Of a DNA stretch of 64,000 nt, positions 34,829 to 46,729 are shown piece by piece (position 1 is the stretch's first letter; every line of letters starts with the position of its first letter). The notes beneath the pieces were generated by a model, which did no database searches, was not told the DNA's origin, and saw only the letters and a list, made by a program, of their open reading frames with translations. This DNA comes from Unio delphinus (Eukaryota > Mollusca > Bivalvia > Unionida > Unionidae): NCBI GenBank assembly GCA_029339505.1, contig JAQISU010000119.1, positions 665,001 through 729,000 on the forward strand, in the 5' to 3' direction. The position numbers and the translations under genes are program-made.

Positions 34829-34862
34829 GACATAGCTGATATCATGACAAAAAATAACAGAT

Positions 34863-35272
34863 GCCATCACCGGTAAGTGTTCACAGTGTGGTATAACAAA
34901 ACTCAGATTTGTCAGTAAAAAAAACAAGGAGGTGATATCGCAGCCAAGTTAACAAAACTCCCAGGGGTACCGTGGGCAAAATATCCAGGAGAAAAACATC
35001 TTCCCGGGTATAGTTAATGTGGTCCGAGGATCCGACTTGATGATCAAGATCAACCTCACTAGGGTGAATATCCGATAAACGCTATAGATAGAGCTTGTCA
35101 TGCTCATGATGTTGCTTATAAAAACAAAGACCTTCAGCAACGCCACATCGCAGATATAAAATTAATTCACGCGTTAAATTCCATTCCGGATAAAACCTTC
35201 AAAGAAAAGTTAGCTTCGTGGTTAATAAAAACTGCTATGAAAAGTAAATTATTGATGGGTGCTAGTATTTAA
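34863..35272 (+). pseudogene. Cys-knuckle plus phospholipase A2-like protein, copy A
   Basis: The N-terminal segment KCSQCGITKLRF has a CxxC pair. After a frameshift at the A-run near 34920 the main frame reads GGDIAAKLTKLPG, then HLPGYS, a stop, CGP (the calcium-loop triplet), another stop, and the active-site helix DRACHAHDVAYKNKD with the His-Asp pair. It ends at TAA 35270. This is the phospholipase A2 fold found in Polinton/adintovirus and parvovirus proteins, where it serves membrane passage of virions (family knowledge). The two in-frame stops and the shift show that it is dead. The stop is 4 nt before the integrase ATG. No start codon is evident. Confidence 0.7.
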
Positions 35273-35276
35273 TTAT

Positions 35277-35924
35277 ATGGAATCAATTTATTATTCTCCA
35301 GGTGGATATTGGAAAGGTAAATCAGCCATCGATAAACTTGCCAATGCGGCCAAATTAAAAATACAACAGCGGCAAATTGGTTATCCCGACAAGCAATATG
35401 GCAAATTTATCTGCCGTGTTCATCGAAGATTCAGTATGCGTCATTTGATGTTAGTGTCCCAAATGAAGTTCGTCAGGGTGATATATTATTTCTGCTGCAT
35501 CATACTGTTAATAAACACATATAAATGCGTCTTAACCATAGTTGATATTGCTAGTAGATACAAGGAGGCTGAGGTTGCCTTCGCGTTCAAAAGAATTTAT
35601 CGTCAAGGTCCTCTATGGTGACCAAATCTTCTCCAGGTTGATCTCAGCATGGAATTTCAAGGTAAAGTATCATCTATGATGAAACAGCATAATACTATGA
35701 TACGACGAGGACATAATGCAATACATCGTGATCAGGCAATTGTTGAACGGTTTAACAGAACACTCGTGGATAAATTGTGTCATTATTAGTATGCGAAAGA
35801 GTTCATCAATGATAAACAATCTCTTGAATGGGTTAAGAGATTGCCAGGGGTAATTACCGCACTAAGCAATGAAATTACTCTGATGTTGAACATGAAACCG
35901 GTTATCACAATCACAAAAATAATA
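35277..35924 (+). pseudogene. DDE (retroviral-type) integrase, copy A
   Basis: Polinton-type integrase, catalysing insertion of the element. It starts at ATG 35277, giving MESIYYSPGGYWKGKSAID, the usual N-terminal box. The first catalytic Asp is in LTIVDIASRYKEAE (about 35533). A frameshift near 35580-35620 follows, then the second Asp in QVDLSMEFQG and the Glu in AIVERFNRTL (about 35738), so the DDE triad is recognisable. A stop (TAG) interrupts 'HY-YAKEF'. The C-terminal chromo-like region present in copy B is missing here, and the sequence runs directly into the tail of the convergent helicase. Confidence 0.85.
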
Positions 35925-36990
35925 TCAATTTACCGAAGAGTGATTTTTTAGTGCAGATACTACTAAATTTTCATCCAAAGGATTTTCCCCGATAATAACT
36001 CTTCGAAGTTGATTTATTCTTCGTTCTCGTGATACTGCAAGATAAACTAAATTTGACCATTCGATGAAATCATCAATGATCCAAACAATTGTATCGGTAA
36101 TTGTTAATCCTTGTGAAGAATGCATCGTCATCGCATCGCCTGACCTCCATGGGGATTTATCAGCGTGCAACATGTCCTCGACGACGTTGATATCAACCGC
36201 CACAATGTCATTTAACACGAGTAATTGTCGCTCAGAATTTCCAGGAATATCAAATTCAATGTTTTGTTGTCGTGTATCTGTTGGTCTATAGCATAGCAGT
36301 ACTGTCTCCATTGGGAATTTTTCTTTGTGTGTGTTAAATAATTTCATCTGAAGTAGATCTCAGATTTTTTTCTGCTCGCGACAACAAGATTTGTTGGCTT
36401 CCAACATCTCCCAGAAATCATTAATTGGATTTTCAGGAATTGTTTTACGTGTTATTTCACATTGAACTCTATCCGGTTGTAGTCTTATCGCGAATTTTAA
36501 CTCAGTCATCTCCGCATTAACGATCTGTGTTAATTTCTTCGTAGTGGTCAATGATGCTTTTTAACCAACAATGGGGAGATAATCCAGTAAATGGTGGCGG
36601 TGGACCATGATCGCCACACATTATCACAGCGGTGTTTTTTGTTAATAACCACTCCAAGAATGTTTTTAACAGCATTGATGAATCTGTACAAATTTCATCC
36701 CACACAATTATCCCAGAGATATGTTTTGTTCCCATTCGATCTGGAGTCCACTCAGTGCCATTATATTGAGAAAAAAAAAAATGGTATGTACAAGCGTTAA
36801 CTCCTCTGGATCTCATCCCTCGAGCAAGACTACGAGTTGGAGTCAGCACAATCATATCAGAATTCTTTCCAAATAAATCAATTACTCATGCTGTCTTACC
36901 ACATCATCCTCGACCATTTAAATAACTAGTTTTATACCTAGTTATCGGATCATACACAGATGGATACAATGATACTTGTTGCTGGTATCT
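35925..36990 (-). pseudogene. SF1 (Pif1/RecD-like) helicase module, copy A
   Basis: 5'-3' SF1-type helicase, presumed replication function. In minus-strand order: a remnant P-loop near 36885-36905 whose GGCGKT equivalent carries an in-frame TGA; motif Ia LTPTRSLARGMRSRG (36800-36855); Walker B IIVWDEICTDSSML (about 36690); motif III CGDHGPPPPF (about 36600, Pro in place of the usual Gln); and the C-terminal motif MHSSQGLTITDT with YLAVSRERR (about 36030-36140). It ends with a stop at 35925. Several frameshifts, including one near 36355. The upstream polymerase module joins it without a visible start codon. Confidence 0.8.
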
Positions 36991-37372
36991 GCATAGTAAT
37001 TATCCTTGATGGGAACATCAGCCGACTCGCAGTAACCATGTAACGTCTCCTGTTTTATTCTCCAAGTCCCCCAATCGCTCTCATACGTAGTAAACTCCTC
37101 TCGTATAACCCAGCATCAATGATCTTAAATGAGTATACTGCAGCGATTCTCTATCATGATATTCAATGATAGTTCTTAGTTTTTTCCTTATTGGGTAAAT
37201 AAGCTGTTCTTCTCGAGGTATGTATCTCATTCGCTGTTGTATCCGTGATAATAAAATCCAATTCAGCATCATTGAAGACCAATCAGGTGCAACGTCATTT
37301 ATGATCAGTTGATCCACCTTGAGTAAACTTCCCAATTATTTTTCTTCCTAGATCATTTGCTTGTCGTTCTAG
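36991..37372 (-). pseudogene. DNA polymerase B C-terminal piece, copy A
   Basis: The open frame 37081-37335 (INDVAPDWSSMML at its start, ESLQYTHLRSLMLGYT near its end) aligns with the region downstream of polymerase motif B in copy B. Relative to copy B about 100 bp are deleted after MLGYT, removing the motif C area. The linker to the helicase (37010-37080, containing LHGYCESADV) is open in one frame with it. The polymerase N-terminus and motif A are lost because the copy ends at 37372. Confidence 0.65.
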
Positions 37373-40300
37373 TTGTTTACTGTCATCACAAAGAATTCCA
37401 TGATAAAATGCCTTAAGTGCAACACAACGTTCAATTTCTGCCACACATCGTTTGAACTAGTCCAAACAACGCTCACACTGGAACAAAGGTCAGTCCATTT
37501 TTTATGTCTCTACCGCCATCCTACTAGCAGAAAAAGAAAGCTGACTGAAGCTCTCTTTTTGTAGCACTTTCCGAATCTTCAGGAGTATAGAAATTTGATA
37601 GGTAGCAATCTAATTATTCTAGGAGATTTCAACTGTCATTTTGACTGTGCTGGAAACCCATACACATAAAAACTTATAGATCACATTCATGTTTTCAACC
37701 TTAAACAGTAAGTTAACCCACCCACTCATAAACATGGTCACATTTTAGACTTGTTTCTTCATAGACCTGATGATAATATTCTGCAATCCACCCTTGTATT
37801 AGATCACCTCTGCATTATATGCCATCTCGATGCCTCAGTCCCTAACCCCACACCTTTATTTGCTACTAAGAGAAACCTCCATATGATAAATAGAACCAAA
37901 TTAATGCATGACGTCCAAGAAAACATAACTTACTTACATCCTACAGCAGAACAACTCTATGAGTGCCTGTGTTCACTGCTTGAAAAACATGCCCCAGCCA
38001 TCAAATGCATATGATCAATATAAAAGTGTTGTCCATGGTATAACAGTGTTAGGGACCATTTCGCACTGCTAAAAGACATCGATGAAACGCAGAGAAGCTT
38101 TGGCTTTCCACCAGACTCACTATTCATCACCAAATCTATGAAGCCATTAAGAAGAACATCACAAACATAGTCCATTTAGCAAACCTATCCCACTACAGTA
38201 CTAAGATCATGGAGAGTTCCAGCTGCAAAGAGCTCTTTGAGATAACTAACAAACTAATGTCAAGGAACCAATGTACACCACCTCCAACTACCTTCTCCCC
38301 AGTGGACCTTCCGGACCTATTTGCAAATTTCGTCCGTGACAAAGTACAAACCATTAGTGATTCGCTTGACAACACAATTTCAGTTCACTCATCACCATAG
38401 AGTTACGAAACACAATTTCAGCGACAACCTTCAGTAGCATTTCAACTGATTCTATTGATTTAGTACTGACAATCGTGATGAAGAGTGCACCAAAGTCTTG
38501 TGAACTTGATCCAATTCCAACATCTCTCAGCACCTTGAGTGCTTAGACCTAATATTGCCTTCACTAACTGATGTTGTTAATATCTCTCTCTCATCTGGGG
38601 AATTCCCATCATTTTTCAAAACTGCCATCATAAAGCCTCTGCTGAGGAAACCCACACTTGACCATAACGATAACTACTGCCCAGTTTCTAATCTCCCATT
38701 CATATAAAAGTCTTAGAAAAAGTTGTTCTAACCCAACTCGTATCTTATTTTAATTCAAACAGTCTTTTTAGCATTGTACAGTCTATATATCGCCTTTGCC
38801 ACAGTACTGAAACTACCCTTCTGAAAGTATTTAATCACATTCTTTCTGCTTTTTATAGTGGACATGTTACAGTCATCACTGGGGCCACGAGTGGCCTAGT
38901 GGTCTAAAGTGCTTTTCGTTACAGATCATTGCCATCTCACCTCTGTCTGCATGGGTTTGAGTCTAAGATTCAGCTAATGTAGTTATATGAGAAAGCTTGC
39001 CAGTAGCGTCTCATGGTCAGTGGTTCGTTCTGGGTGTTTTCTCGGGTTCTTTCTACACCAATAATACTGGCCGCCATGTATAGCCTTTTGTATGCTGAAA
39101 AATGTCCATAAACCCTAGAACAACAACAACAACATTCATCACCCACCTTGATTTGTCTGCAGCATTTGACACAATTGACCATGATATAATTACTTCACCG
39201 TCTCCAGCATGTATTTGGTATTCAGAATATAGCCTTATAGTGGTTCAAGTCCTACTTAGTCAACAGGAAACAAATTGTATCTGCAAATAGAATACATTTC
39301 AGCCGAGTTGATCTATGTTGTGGTGTTCCACAGGGGTCTGTTTCGGCATTCTGTATACTCAGCGAGCGTGCTCTCAAGTGTCATAGATCATCATACACTA
39401 TCTCACCAATTGTACACTGATGACACCCAAATATACAAGTCTAGCCACCAAAATAAAGTTGATGCTACCATCCATGGAGTAGAGAGGTGCATTTCTGATG
39501 TGAAATCATGGATGACATGTAACAAGCTGCAGATGAATGATGATAAATATGAGGCCATTCTGATCACAACAAAAAGACTTTCACATTCACATCCTTTACA
39601 TCAGACAATAAATATCAGCAACACCAACATTAAAATCACAAAGTCAGTATAAAACCTTGGTTTTACTCTAGACAGTACTCTCACATTGCACCAACATGTC
39701 ATGAAAATATGCAAGGCTGGATATCTTGAGTTGAGACACATCAGGTCGATTCACAAATATCTTTCAGTTGATGCCACTAAAACACTTGTGTGTTCATTAG
39801 TACTTTCAAGACTGTACTATTGTAACTCAATTCTGTCTGGTTCATGACAATATCTACTCCAGAATCTTCAAAAAGTTCAAAACACAGCTACTCGGGTCAT
39901 CTATAGAGTACCTTGATCAGAGCACACCTCACCACTGCTCTATACCCTACACTGGCTATCTATTCGTACACAATCAAACACAACATTTGCTCTATGTGCT
40001 ACGTTTCACTGACAGACTCCAGTCCAACATACCTATCCAGCCTCACCCATGTGTATACAGCAGCAAGATATTAATAAGCTCCTCTTCTGACAATCTTATA
40101 CTCATGGTTCCCACTATGAAAATGAAGTCATATGGACAACGTTCTTTTGCATATCAGGCCCGGCAATGTGGAACGAATTGCCTATTGAAATTAGACACAA
40201 AGACACAGTCGCTTTCAAGAGTTCTCTTAAAACTCACCTTTTTCGACAGCAGGAACAAACTTAGAGACCTAATAATGTTTTATATCTTATATGTTTTCAG

Positions 40301-40435
40301 CATGTTTTTATGTTTTCAAATTTCATGAGTTTTGTTTTTGTTTTTCTGTAATGTAGTCATATCATTATCAATGTTGTAAAGCTTCTAAAGATTAGGCACT
40401 ATACAAAGTCATCATCATTATTATTAGTATACATT
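37373..40435 (+). mobile_element. CR1/L2-like LINE, 5' truncated and decayed
   Basis: It starts inside the endonuclease (FELVQTTLTLEQRSVHFLCL, GDFNCHFDC at about 37623) and continues with STLVLDHLCIICHL. The linker helices hold ELFEITNKLMSRN. RT motifs follow: IIKPLLRKPTLD (38630), HLDLSAAFDTIDHDII (39142), YTDDTQIY (39416, the catalytic YxDD box) and ERCISDVKSWMTCNKLQMND (39480). It ends with 'gcactatacaaagtcatca' and an ATT tail. Frames are broken about a dozen times. A SINE-A sits in the RT. Its left end abuts Polinton copy A. Confidence 0.75.
38881..39130 (+). repeat. SINE-A copy inserted in LINE RT
   Basis: From 'ggggccacgagtggcctag' to an (AAC)n tail. The flanks 'tcatcac(t)' at 38873 and 'tcatcacc' at 39137 form a short target duplication. 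It splits the RT between ...GHVTVIT and THLDLSAAF. Confidence 0.85.
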
Positions 40436-41299
40436 CTGGTTAAGATGGTATGACAGTTGATTGTAATTGTGTTAAGAAAGTCTTCTTCTTGGAAATATTA
40501 GAACGGGGAATAGCCATACATGTTTGAATAATAATAAAAAGCAAAAGAATAACATTTATATGAATCATTTATTCTTTAGTTGATTTGACATATATACATG
40601 TGTATGTATATATAATAAACAGCGAATTAAAATGCATACACAAAGTGAAATGTAACAAAGTACCAAAATTATATACGATAGTATATAAGCAAGAGTGAAA
40701 TTAATATTGTGATCGTAAAAAGCCACGATACATGATGATAGACAAAGACAACTCTGGAAACATTAATTAAGTGTTTGAAACAATATGAATTAAACCTACA
40801 TACACCGTCCGTTCCAGAGATTATGTTCGTTCCAGAACAATTAGTCATTATCTTACCATCTCCGTTCAATTAATTATGACCAATTGATACTTGATATAAC
40901 TAGAAAAAAGTAAATAAGTCTTATGACAATCACATACATTATAATTTATTTTGCTCAATATTATTATTCAAAGAAACACAAAAAATAATTAATGGTTATA
41001 TACAGAGAGAACATGTAAAAACGCATGTATTTTGGTTTTTCAGTATATTTTGGTGTGTCAGTGTATTTCGGTTTTTCAGTGTATTTTGCTTTTCAATGTA
41101 TTTTGGTGTTTCTAGTTACCCAGATAATACTAGAATAGTAGTATATTAGTTGATACTGTATGCGTGACTTATAGTTAAATTGTAAGCAACGATACGAGTC
41201 CCAGTTGTCTGGTGATGATATGAAATTGGACAGATTCTGGTATGACACCTCAACCAAGGTAACGACTTGTATACATTGCTGACTGGGAAACCAAGCTGT
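40436..41299. other. Non-coding
   Basis: AT-rich. A short tandem phrase 'gtatttcggtttttcagt' recurs at 41020-41110. No gene. Confidence 0.5.
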
Positions 41300-41409
41300 A
41301 AAACTATCAGAAAAGATAAATGATGAATACAAAAGAGGACAAAATGTTGAAAAAATATGGTCTCTCTTTAAAAATACCATCTGCACGATCGTTGACAAAA
41401 ATATTCTGG

Positions 41410-41662
41410 TACCCTGAGTTCCCGAGTGGTCTAAAGTACTCTCAGTTACGGATCAAAGCTGTCTCACCTCTGTATGCGTGGGTTTCGAAGCTTGGGCAAT
41501 GTGGGTATGTGAGAGAGCTTGCAAGTAGGTTCTCGTGGGTAGGTGTTCTTTTCCGTGTGAAGGTGTGTCTGGATTCTTCATCCACCATTAGTCCTGGCCG
41601 CCATGTATAGCATATCATGTGGTGAAAAATGGCGTTAAACCCAACAACAATAAAAATAAAAA
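41410..41662 (+). repeat. SINE-A copy inside LINE
   Basis: 'ccctgagttcccgagtgg' to 'aaaatggcgttaaaccc' plus an A-rich tail. The flanks share 'aaaatatt' (41398 and 41661), a possible target duplication. Confidence 0.85.
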
Positions 41663-42239
41663 AAATATTGCAGCAAAGCTATGCTGGACACAATGCAATC
41701 TGTGCCATGGATTAATCACAAACTCAGGAGAATGGTAAAACGTAAATCAAGGCTTTACAAACGAGTTAAAAAGATAAATCAATGAACGAAATTCACATTA
41801 TATTAGAAACATTTCAAAAAGGAATTAAAACTGGGAGAGATCCGCTATAGAAATAATACCATCCAAACAAGAACTTGATGATAAAAACAATAAATCTGTT
41901 TGGAGATATGTAAACTCAAGAAAACATGACAAGTTTTGCACACATCCATTAAGACAAAGTGGTTTATTTGTAAATGACAGCAAAAAAGAAGCTTAAATAC
42001 TTGTTGACCAATTTAAGTCAATTTTCACTAAGGACATTTTGAACATGCCAAAAAACTTAAAGCTCTTACAAATATATATTCCCATGCCTTACATTAACAA
42101 CAGAAGGTGATGGAAAACTTGTGTCCGATATAAATACCTCCAAAGTAGGTGGACCATACAACATTACCAACTTAATGCTAAAAACTGCGCCTATCAACTA
42201 GACTCTGGAATGCAAGCTATTTACCAACTGTATATGTGT

Positions 42240-42532
42240 GATATGGATTTTTGACCTAACTTTAACAATATTTTATCCATATCGCTATTATGGCTTCTGT
42301 GTGGCAGTTTAATATAATGCCTGGAACTGACATAAAGCATGATCTCCCGCCCAGTCGACATAGAACGACAAGTCCTAAAACTAACCCATTGATGCTGAAC
42401 ATCTAGCAAGGCCACTGTTAGTACCATTGTTTATGTCTTTGGTATGACTCAACTGGTGTTTGAACATGCAACCGCCCGCATACAAGGCGGACGCTCTAAC
42501 CACTATGCTACTGGAGCGTTCGCCAATTGTCA
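42240..42532 (-). repeat. SINE-B copy, antisense, inside LINE
   Basis: The complement has head 'agcatagtggttagagcg', the body phrases, and the tail near 42246. The LINE frame resumes just after. Confidence 0.85.
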
Positions 42533-42754
42533 GCTGACTCTGGACGTTTACCAACAGACTTGCTAAATGCAAATGTAACCCTTGTTTTCAAGAAAGAAGA
42601 TGTTCACCTTGCAGAAAATTACCGACCAGTTTCCCGTTCCATTAGTTGCATGTAGACGTTTCGTACATAAGTTGTAAGCTTCTCCTTTACCACTTGGAAA
42701 AAATATTACTCTGACTAAACTGAACCACATCTTTAGAGTAGGATACTACTGCGA

Positions 42755-43370
42755 AACGCAACTACAGCAATTTATGACCTACTACTAGACTTTTCGTGGA
42801 TGTTTGATACTGTTCCACATCATATATTAACGTTCAAGCTGGAAAAGTATTGATCACTGGACCACAGTTGCTAGAGATTTTCATGATGAAGCGATACATA
42901 TAAGTTGTGGTGGATGGATAATCATCTGAAAAGTTACTGTCGATTCTTGTGTCCATCAGGGAGCAGTACTGAGATCACTACTTTTTCATTGCCATTTTAA
43001 TAATCTTCTGGAATGTGAATTGTCAGGTCAGGCTGTGTGCAGATGACTGTCTCCTTTACAGAACAATGACAAAGGAATACAAGCTGACTTGGTGATACTA
43101 GACGTTAAAAAGCATTTGATACTGTGCACATCATAAATTGCTGTTCAAGTTGGAAAACTATGGAATCACTGGACCACAACCCTGTTGGGTAGAAATGTTA
43201 TTGATAAAGCGACACATGGAAGTGGTGGTGGATGGAGCCTCATCTGAAGGAGTCACTATCGACTATGGTGCCCCACAGGGAGCCATACTGAGATCACTAC
43301 TTTTTCATTGCCATTTTAATAATTTTCCAGAATGTGAAATGTCAGGCCAGTCTGTGTGCAGATGACGTTT
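42755..43370 (+). pseudogene. Tandemly duplicated RT palm segment of the LINE
   Basis: Two neighbouring versions: LDFSWMFDTVPHHIL (42790) with EYCDGA-like loss, and VKKAFDTVHHKLLFKLENYG (43105) with DYGAPQGAILRSLLFHCHFN (43261). The second retains the PQG motif and a broken LCADD box (about 43352). The duplication is ~310 bp with clear nucleotide identity ('agatcactactttttcattg' in both). Confidence 0.65.
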
Positions 43371-44220
43371 TACAGAACAATTCAAAACAAGAGTTACCAT
43401 TACATCCTACATAATGATCGCATAGCCTTCAAAATATGGCTGTCTGATTGGTGTATGACTTTAAATACCACTAAATGTTACCTCGTGTGTGACCAGTACA
43501 AGAGCAAAAGCGTCTCACCTCTACACAAACTTCAACATGTCATTGGAAACCCCATTTTTAGACTAACACTATCTGAGAACTTCAAGTGGGAATCTCATAC
43601 ATGTATTATCAAACCCATGAAAGAAAACACTACATTAGCATTTCTAAAAGAAAACCTCAGACACTATCGTCTGACATGTAGACTAACTGCATACATATGA
43701 CTTTCCCGATCTATGTCAGATTATAGTTTTGTTATCTGCGATCCATACAATGCTAAAGATGTTGATAGAATCGAAAATGTTCAACACCAAGAAACAAGAT
43801 TTGTATGTGGTGACATAGGATGTCTCGCCAAAATGTTAACTGACGTGTCAATCAATACTCCAAGACAGGCGTAGTAAGATTCATTTGACATTTCGACAAT
43901 TGACAATTCTCAATAAAGTAGTCATTGAGTTAGCGCCTCCTCTCTCAAAAATAAAACCATTAAGACATAAAATACCAGATTAAAGCCAAATCATTTACAA
44001 AGTTTGAAAGTATAAGCATTGCCGAAAAATTAATATCATATAATAGGATATGTTTTGTAGTTCAGCAATGTAGAACAGAACAATTTAAAAATGCTTCTTT
44101 GTAAAAACAGTTGTGGACTGAAATCATCTGAGTGTCATTGTTGTGTGCGTGATGTCAGTGGAGAGCTTCAAAAAGGTTATTGAACAATACTATTAACTTT
44201 CTAGTTAGCTCGCGTTCATG

Positions 44221-44256
44221 GTGGGGCCCTAAGTGGCAAATGGTCTAAAGCATCAG
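44221..44256 (+). repeat. SINE-A head fragment
   Basis: 'ggggccctaagtggcaaatg' 'gtctaaagc' only. Confidence 0.6.
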
Positions 44257-44560
44257 AAGATTACTTACGATGTCTAGTTGATTCCAAATGAAAATGGTAT
44301 CAGTCTGCAGTATGATAACGTCAGCACAGCAGTCATCTTAGAAATATTGTTATTACTTCTATTAAAATGGGTGTTATGTCAGTATGAGTTTAAAGTAAAA
44401 TACGTATTGTCTAGTTGGACCTTCTTGCTAGTTCTTTTCAATGAAAAATCATCTTAATATGAGGTTTTCAACAGATTGCCATTTTTATAATGTCTGCACT
44501 TAGATCAAAATCATGCTTCTCACACATCTAATATGACTGCTGCTGTTGCCATTTTGAGTA
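44257..44560. repeat. Old dispersed repeat
   Basis: 'gatgtctagttgattccaaatg' and 'gcagtcatcttagaaatatt' match the family at 651-1195 and 1437-1760. Confidence 0.4.
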
Positions 44561-44589
44561 TCATGTGTTTGCTACTCCTCCTTAATGAA

Positions 44590-44760
44590 TGTCTCGATCA
44601 AAAAGGGGAAACCTTGGGAAGAATCAGTAACCCATGTAAAACTACTGACAAGCTTTCTCACATACTCAGGTTGCCAAAAGCAGGACTTGAATACACATTC
44701 AAACAGGTGATATGTCAGTGATCTGTAAGGGTGAACACCTTAGACCACTGTCACCGAACA
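44590..44760 (-). repeat. SINE-A copy, antisense, diverged and partial
   Basis: It contains 'gacaagctttctcacata' and 'aggacttgaatacaca', corresponding to the central part and box B of SINE-A on the complement. Confidence 0.6.
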
Positions 44761-44825
44761 CACAAGGTTGAAAACCCCCATGTCAATATGAGCATTTTAA
44801 AAATCAAGAGGACTTAGTATCTTAA

Positions 44826-45262
44826 AATTGAATCCGAGTGGATTTTGGATTAAATGAATAATTCAAACACAATGTCTGAAAGATAAAAATGTATCAACTT
44901 AATTAGTAAACAAAAATATATACAGTATAAATACAATGATTCTCAAATGCTCTCAACATACAATTGATCCAGTCACTCTAACATTCACACATTTAAAATA
45001 AACCAAAACTATCATATCTATCTAATATACAGATTCAAGAAACCTCAGTTTCAAATAATAGTATGCACTGTAAGATATTCACATAATTTACGCATAGACT
45101 AGGATTGAGATGCGAACAATCTCAAGGTATTCAAATACGTTTCAAATCTTCTGCACTGTAAGCGAGATTCACAAATCTCCTGGAATACTACTAAGATTCA
45201 AAATAATCTCATGTAAATGCAAATGTTCCAACTGAGACAACAATTGGACTGACCAAACATAT
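44826..45262. repeat. Dispersed repeat, copy 2 (partner at 20060)
   Basis: Colinear with 20060-20480. Here it is not inside recognisable hAT ends. The sequence to 45660 (Leu/Val/Thr-rich frame 45275-45625, CTCGTTACACTCGTTA-type short repeats) is not recognised. Confidence 0.7.
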
Positions 45263-46204
45263 GCTTCTTGACCCTTGTACAGTCGCACGATTCATACACT
45301 GATAAACCGCAGTTTCACCACGTCACTTGGGATGGCCCTAACTTGTATCGGCCACTCGCACCTTTCATGGATCCACCACATGTATAGTCATACGTATACC
45401 CATGTACAGGTAACATACGGCACCTTTGAATTAGCTACATCTACAGTCGTGGCTCCACCACATGTACAGACATACGTATTTACATATAGACAGCTCTACG
45501 CTAAAGCTAAACTCATCAGCTTAAACTCACTGGCTACACTCGTTACACTCGTTAACTCGTTAGACTCCTTACACTTGTTACACCCGTTAGAGATGTTAAC
45601 CCTTTGGCTATATAATACCACATGAAACATGCTCTCATCGACCAGATCCAAAGTGACCAGTGTGTCGGTTATACATTAATCTTGCTTAAATTCATAGAAC
45701 AGTGAACAATTTTCAGGTTAAAATATCCGTGCATATCGTGATTATAATGTCCCTCGTCACAAGAAATTTCCGGCGAAACATATGTTGGTTCCGTCGCTTG
45801 TCTGGACAAAAACACCTGGTCACCATAGTTAATGTTGTACACATGCCCAACGAAAAATAGTCAAACATTTCTCAGGCATAGCAAAACTTTTTTTTCTTTC
45901 TAATTCTGTGACACTGAGCAAATATTGGACATAGGATCAGCAACATTTTGATTTAATTTGAATGAAAACAATTTATTATAATAAGACTTTTAGTGAAAAC
46001 ACACTGGTGATGACTGTTCTGCAGAATTATCATCAACCTTAATTTCAAGATCATTGGTGACCATATAGCATATCAGTTGCAAACCATTTTCATTTACAAT
46101 GAAACAATCAAACATATGACCTTTTGTGTGACACTAAATAGCCAAACAGTGCTTGTCTGTCATAAAATACAATCATTTTAATTAATCTATCCATTTACAA
46201 TCTA
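45263..46204. other. Unrecognised stretch
   Basis: GC is slightly higher at 45270-45640, with small internal repeats ('ccaccacatgtacagacatac', 'cactcgttacactcgtta'). It might be part of the same dispersed family. No gene is supported. Confidence 0.35.
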
Positions 46205-46455
46205 GGGGCCCTGAGTGGCCGAGTGGCCTAAAGCGCTGTCCGTTACGGACCACTGCCATCTCACCTCTGTCTGCGTGTGTTCGAGTCTAAGATTCAGCAA
46301 ATGTAGTTATGTGAGAAAGCTTGCCAGTAGCTACTCGTGGGTCGGTGGTTCTTTCCGGGGTTTGTCCTGTTTCTTCCTCCACCATTAATACTGGCTGCCA
46401 TGTATAGCCTATATTGTGCTGAAAAATGGCGTTAAACGATAAAAAACAAAAACAT
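46205..46455 (+). repeat. SINE-A copy, full length
   Basis: The best copy. 'ggggccctgagtggccgag' is the head, box B is 'tgttcgagtctaag', the body includes 'gagaaagcttgccagtagct', and the 3' end is 'aaaatggcgttaaacg' followed by an A/C-rich tail. Confidence 0.9.
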
Positions 46456-46729
46456 TTACAATCTAATGCAAACTATCCATGACAAGAGAAGCACAATATT
46501 GATATGATCCACTGTCTTGGAGGTCACATTTGTACCATTTTCACAGGCTGCCAGCTTGGCACTTTATGATGTCAGTTATACCGCCATGATGTAATAAAGT
46601 TTAATTCACCAGAATAAGAGATAACAAGATTTTCAAGATAACCACTATGGTGACCATTTTGAATGACTGAGTAGCACCAGATCACAAGTTAATAAGTCTT
46701 TTAGTATTTGGCAGTGTTAATAACATATT

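Larger units (their letters stand above)
33956..37372. mobile_element. Polinton/adintovirus-like element, copy A (truncated)
   Basis: Viral-type gene set in conserved order with copy B: packaging ATPase (-), Cys-knuckle/PLA2-like gene (+), integrase (+), SF1 helicase plus the end of DNA polymerase B (-). Every gene has stops or frameshifts. It begins where the host intron repeat is broken at 33955 and ends at 37372 inside the polymerase, where a LINE starts. Terminal inverted repeats and target duplication are not seen. No capsid gene lies in this copy. Confidence 0.8.
41300..43900 (+). mobile_element. Non-LTR retrotransposon relic with two SINE insertions
   Basis: Reads DEYKRGQNVEKIWSLFKNTI (41322), SINE-A, PWINHKLRRMVKRKSRLYKR (41706), ELDDKNNKSVWRYVNSRKHD (41873), FKSIFTKDILN, then SINE-B in antisense, ENYRPVSRSIS (42617), RT palm pieces, and the C-terminal region WLSDWCMTLNTTKC (43440) and LRHYRLTCRLTAYI. 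Motifs are those of jockey/CR1-group LINEs. The RT palm is present twice in tandem (42755-43050 and 43090-43370), both versions broken. No poly(A) or tail is clear. Confidence 0.7.

Noticed and set aside
45275..45625. 116-codon plus-strand frame
   Set aside because: Composed of short internal repeats next to a dispersed repeat. No recognisable domain.
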